From Aptenodytes patagonicus (taxonomy: Eukaryota > Chordata > Aves > Sphenisciformes > Spheniscidae), in the NCBI RefSeq assembly GCF_965638725.1, contig NC_134963.1, forward strand, positions 13,296,501 through 13,360,500: a stretch of 64,000 nucleotides of DNA, read 5' to 3'. Below, piece after piece: positions 60,917 through 64,000 of the stretch (its first letter is position 1; the number at the start of each line of letters is the position of its first letter). The position numbers and the translations under genes are program-made. The notes under the pieces were generated by a model. The model had not been told where the DNA came from and did not search any database. It saw only the letters and a program-made list of their open reading frames with translations.

Positions 60917-61633
60917 CTAAATAAGAAATGGCTAATTAATTCGGAGATTTCTGTTCTGATAAAAAGCTGAACAATCACATGCCAATGTTACAGCTAGATT
61001 GCCCAAGAGCGTGCAATAAAAATGAAAGGGATTAATGATTCTGCTGCAGCACAGCGGGTCTGAGTGCCTGCTGACAAATCTGGGTTGTGGGCTTGGCCAA
61101 AAAGGATCCTCAAAGGGATCAGCCATCCTGGTGGCTTTGCATTTTCCCATAGAAAAAATGAATATTTCTTGATACTGTAACACACATGTACTGGAATCAG
61201 GAGAGTTCTTCCAGTACACACCTGGAAAGCCACTGACTCTGAATGTTTCAAAGATGGGCACTGCTGGGGGATGCCATACTGTTTGCAAATAAAACAGTAA
61301 GAGAAATGAAGACTCAAGATGCAGGATGGATGCAACATGGATGAGGTTGCCAGGGGCTAGGTTATACCAAGAGGTCTTTTCCAGTTATGTGCTTGATTGC
61401 ACAGGCTGGGCTGGAGACCCGATTCCTGTGGGGTTTGAGGAACGCATAAGGCTGAATAGGAAGAGGGTAGCTCCACACTCACAGGGAATGGGGGGAGCCA
61501 AGAAGATTCCACAAGGAGACACAGAAGAAAAATGTCTTCTGCCCCCACCCAGTGAACATCAACCTTGTGAGATCTTGAAGAGACCATTAAACTCATATTT
61601 CTAAGGGACCACCCACACTTGTTCAACTCTTAC
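60917..61633 (-). other. SRRM4 intron E3-E4
   Basis: 717 nt with GTAAGA donor and TTTAG acceptor. Nothing else recognised. Confidence 0.85.
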
Positions 61634-61660
61634 CTGTGTCTTCTCTTCTTTGAAGATAAC
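61634..61660 (-). CDS. SRRM4: SRRM4 microexon E3 (27 nt)
   Basis: Exactly 27 nt between acceptor GTGTCTTGCAG and donor CACAG/GTAAGA. It adds R-LSSKKRRH-S, matching RSFSKKRRHS in mammalian SRRM4. Phase 2 at both ends, so skipping keeps the frame. The polypyrimidine tract is poor and TGC lies directly at the acceptor, the arrangement known for SRRM4-dependent microexons. Supported by phase and by homology to the mammalian protein. Confidence 0.88.
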
Positions 61661-63370
61661 CTGCAAGACACAAATATGTACATTGAATACAGGGTCTCAC
61701 AAAATTGGAAATTTGAATCAGAGACAATATGTTTAGGCCCAGCATTAGACTGAGCACTGTGAGAAGACCTCATGTACCAGCTGGGCAGAATGGCCTTGGC
61801 TCTCCTTTAGCCAGCTGGCAAGGGGGTAGCTGAGAAATGCTGGTGTGGTGGAAGTGACTATCACAGTCTGCAAATAATTGAGAATATGATCCTCAGGATA
61901 ACAAGTCTGTAGAGATCAGATACATCCCCTGTCCCTGGTGGGTCCCTTTTCTCTGCTACTGCCTCCACAGTCTTGCACTGAACTCAGTTTGAGGGGGCAG
62001 AGGTGAGTCCAGCCTCTGGTTTTCTGTATGAAGGACCAAATAGCAGTTAAAGGGAAAATCCTTTCTGTGTAAGTTCAGAGCAGCCTCACAGCCAAACCAG
62101 CATCATGACTCTGTCTTGCCTCCTGAAGCATCCCTGGGACAACGCAGGAGCCACTGTGCTGGTGGTCCTTGTAGAAAACCCTGGGAGCATGGAGGACACT
62201 TCCTTGCAGCAAGGCCTGGCCCCAGTACACTGCACTATCAGTACTCTGTGTCCTATCTCAGCTTGGAGCACAACATCCCACAGAAGACATGGCCTGAAGT
62301 CCTGCCTAGAGGGGCGGTGAGATTGCCTGTGGCAAGGTCAGTTGGGACCTGTAGTTGAAGTGGCACCAGGTATCTGGAAACAACCTCCATTGGTCACTAA
62401 TGCTTAATGGTTTATCATGCTGCCTTTTGGGACCAGCTACAGCTTATCCTTGGCTTGCAGGGGCACAAATGGGTACTAAAGGTTCAAAGCCAAGGAGCAT
62501 CTGACCCAGGACAGCTGCCAGGAGATGGCATCCATAAAAGAGTATAAGAATCCCTCCTTGGGAAGGAAGTATTTTAAAGGAGTTTCTATATCCTTGTCTC
62601 TCCTCCTCCCTCCCTTTTCTTTAAGATTCAAGCTCAGCTTTTCACCGTTATACATTTTTGGTAGTGTCTCTCTTTGGTTCAATATATTCTAAATACATGA
62701 ACTTTCTAAGGGAGGTGGCATCCACTGTTCTGTTCAAATATTGGTTTAACGGTTGAGAGAAAACAGGGAAACGTGCAATTTTAAAATTTAATTGTGCTCT
62801 TTAAATTAAAAATGGGCTTCAGAAGGGGAACGTAGAGGCAGTCACCCGGGGCTGGGAGGGAAGGCTGAGATGTGGATGCAGGGAGCTAGTCTGAGCCTTT
62901 TCCTGGTCCAAACACTGACACTTTCTGCAGGCTGGGGGAGAAGGGAAAAGGATCGGTGCAAACCCCGAGCGCTGATCTCGTTGACATCCCAGAGGATGGG
63001 AAATTGGACAGCAAGGTCAAGGAGCAGGTAGAGGCTCTGCAGACCTCACACTGATTTGGCTCATCTGTCTCTCTTCCCCCACGCCCCGACAGCTCATATT
63101 TATCTGTTTGCCCTGGGTGTGCATCCCATTTTGTGCCCTCCTTGCCCAGAGGGACGCCGGCTCTGACCCTCCTCAGCTTTCTGGCTTTCACCTCCCAGTG
63201 GGGCCGTGTCCTCTGGGTGGCCATTATTAAGAGTCAGGAGTTTGACACCTCTCTGTCTCCTCGCGTGGGGCTCGACCAGCTGCCTGACAGCAGTAATGTC
63301 TTCCACCCCTCATTCAAACCCCCCCAACAGCTGCTGCCGGTGGGGAATTAAATTTTCAAAGGAAAAATAC
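61661..63370 (-). other. SRRM4 intron E2-E3
   Basis: 1.71 kb with GTATTT donor and CTTGCAG acceptor. No other feature recognised. Confidence 0.85.
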
Positions 63371-63445
63371 CTGTTTCTTTTTCGCTTCTTGGAGCTTTTC
63401 TTCTTCTTCTTCTTCTTCACAGGCGAGGGGCTGTAGGAGGGAGAC
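63371..63445 (-). CDS. SRRM4: SRRM4 coding exon E2
   Basis: 75 nt, acceptor CCTCAG, donor AACAG/GTATTT. Encodes SPSYSPSPVKKKKKKKSS, then KKRKRN: a seven-lysine run with (AAG)6 codons. Matches SSSYSPSPVKKKKKKSSKKHKRR of mammals. Phase 2 at both ends. Confidence 0.93.
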
Positions 63446-63788
63446 CTGAGGAGGCAGAGGGGCGTTAGGGACCGCAGGGCTCCCCACAGCCCTCCCCGGC
63501 CACCCCAACCCTTACCCTGCCACCAACGGCATCACCCTGGGGTGAAGAGGAGCTGGGGGCTCCTGGGGCCCCCCAGGATGGGCTGTGGGGTGAGCCCCGG
63601 CCTGGCCTCTGCCACCCTGAGGGGAGGGCGAGAAAATGGCGGCGCCTCCCTGGGCCTGTGGAAAGCCCCATCCCCTCGCACCTCCCCGTAGGGTATCCAG
63701 CCTCTATTTTACACTGGCTTTTTCCCCCTCACACAGCCGAGGGCTACCTGTCCCCTCCTGCCCCACACGCCACCATGGCCACCATCAC
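63446..63788 (-). other. SRRM4 intron E1-E2
   Basis: 343 nt, GC-rich, with GTGATG donor and CCTCAG acceptor. Nothing else recognised. Confidence 0.85.
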
Positions 63789-63872
63789 CTTCTTCGCTTC
63801 TTGCGGCTGGATTTCTTCTTCTTCTTCTTCCCCCGGGCCGGCAGCGGCACACGCTCCCCATCACATGAGGGT
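63789..63872 (-). CDS. SRRM4: SRRM4 coding exon E1 in window
   Basis: 84 nt, acceptor CCCTTCCTCAG, donor GAAG/GTGATG. Encodes PSCDGERVPLPARGKKKKKK, SSRKKRR and part of Arg, matching RGKKKKKKSTRKKRRR of mammals. Phase 2 at both ends. A short (CTT)n tract on the plus strand corresponds to the lysine run. Confidence 0.9.
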
Positions 63873-63942
63873 CTGAGGAAGGGGGGAAAAAAACAAACAA
63901 ATTAAAATAATAAAAATAAAAGCACTGTCTGAATCAGCTTAC

Positions 63943-64000
63943 ATGGGACTGCTTTCCCCCGTTTGCTGCCGTCCCCACCTCAGGGACATCCAGGGCAGAG
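63943..64000 (-). CDS. SRRM4: Possible upstream SRRM4 exon, cut by window end
   Basis: A donor CCCAT/GTAAGC at 63943/63942 and the acceptor of E1 would bound a 70-nt intron with a T-rich tract and CTTCCTCAG. In the phase that E1 requires the 58 nt stay open, ending RQQTGESSP. I cannot match these residues to the mammalian protein, so the exon is a proposal only. Confidence 0.3.

Larger units (their letters stand above)
36415..64000 (-). other. SRRM4: SRRM4 gene (nSR100), 3' part; 5' end outside window
   Basis: Eleven coding exons on the minus strand join in one continuous frame of 1489 nt, ending at TAG 42327-42325. SRRM4 is a neural nuclear SR-related splicing activator that binds TGC-type motifs near weak acceptors and promotes microexon inclusion, including the neural exon of REST. 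The translated exons are lysine-rich, then RS-rich, with the family block EYDSGNDTSSPPSTQTSS, the SPSYSRYSPSR block, and the C-terminal LEARRITSARKRPIPYYRP with its serine-arginine tail, which belongs to the eMIC region needed for microexon activity. The paralogue SRRM3 was considered; the sequence blocks and linkage to HSPB8 favour SRRM4. About 495 residues are present, with the N-terminal exons beyond the window edge. Confidence 0.93.

Noticed and set aside
42325-63872. Assignment of the RS-rich exons to SRRM3 instead of SRRM4
   Set aside because: The EYDSGNDTSSPPSTQTSS and RHSRxRSK blocks and linkage to HSPB8 rather than HSPB1 fit SRRM4 better.
1-64000. CRISPR arrays, bacterial operons, phage or plasmid modules, tRNA or rRNA genes
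   Set aside because: No spaced direct repeats, no cloverleaf or rRNA signature and no prokaryotic gene layout were seen; the content is vertebrate.

Overview
The window looks like avian nuclear DNA. It carries two CR1 retrotransposon tails, one of them ending in the typical ATGATTCT repeats, short introns, and vertebrate genes with spliced coding exons. There is no operon structure and no bacterial, phage or CRISPR content. The species cannot be fixed from the sequence alone, and CR1 also occurs in crocodilians and turtles. All recognisable genes read leftward (minus strand), in the order SRRM4, HSPB8, then a gene that by position should be CCDC60. This matches the order and relative orientation I know from the human 12q24 locus.

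Region by region. Bases 1-7524 are AT-rich and probably intronic. A coding exon (7525-7932) and a CpG-island promoter (about 8340-8900) carrying an RFX-type X-box form the 5' end of the CCDC60-position gene. Bases 9000-29700 are intergenic and GC-rich: one CR1 tail, homopolymer tracts and several AT-rich islands with homeodomain-type TAATTA sites, but no gene I can support. HSPB8 occupies about 29735-33855 and is complete: three coding exons encode 200 residues, with a TATA box, a heat-shock-element-like sequence next to it, and a poly(A) signal. Bases 33.9-36.4 kb are the spacer to SRRM4. From 36.4 to 42.3 kb lies the probable SRRM4 3' UTR of about 5.9 kb. From 42.3 kb to the window end are eleven SRRM4 coding exons with a consistent reading frame, plus one weaker candidate exon touching the window edge. 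The SRRM4 5' exons and promoter lie beyond base 64000. A second CR1 with an open reverse-transcriptase tail sits antisense in the largest SRRM4 intron.

The genes do not form a pathway. SRRM4 is a neural splicing activator that promotes microexon inclusion, and HSPB8 is a small heat-shock chaperone of the BAG3 axis. Their linkage parallels SRRM3-HSPB1, so the pair is probably an old ohnologue block. I found no undescribed biological system. The best leads are a 27-nt microexon inside SRRM4 with a TGC motif at its acceptor, repeated lysine-rich modules in successive phase-symmetric SRRM4 exons, apparent absence of a segment I remember in mammalian SRRM4, the RFX site at the CCDC60-position promoter, and AU-rich clusters in the SRRM4 3' UTR.
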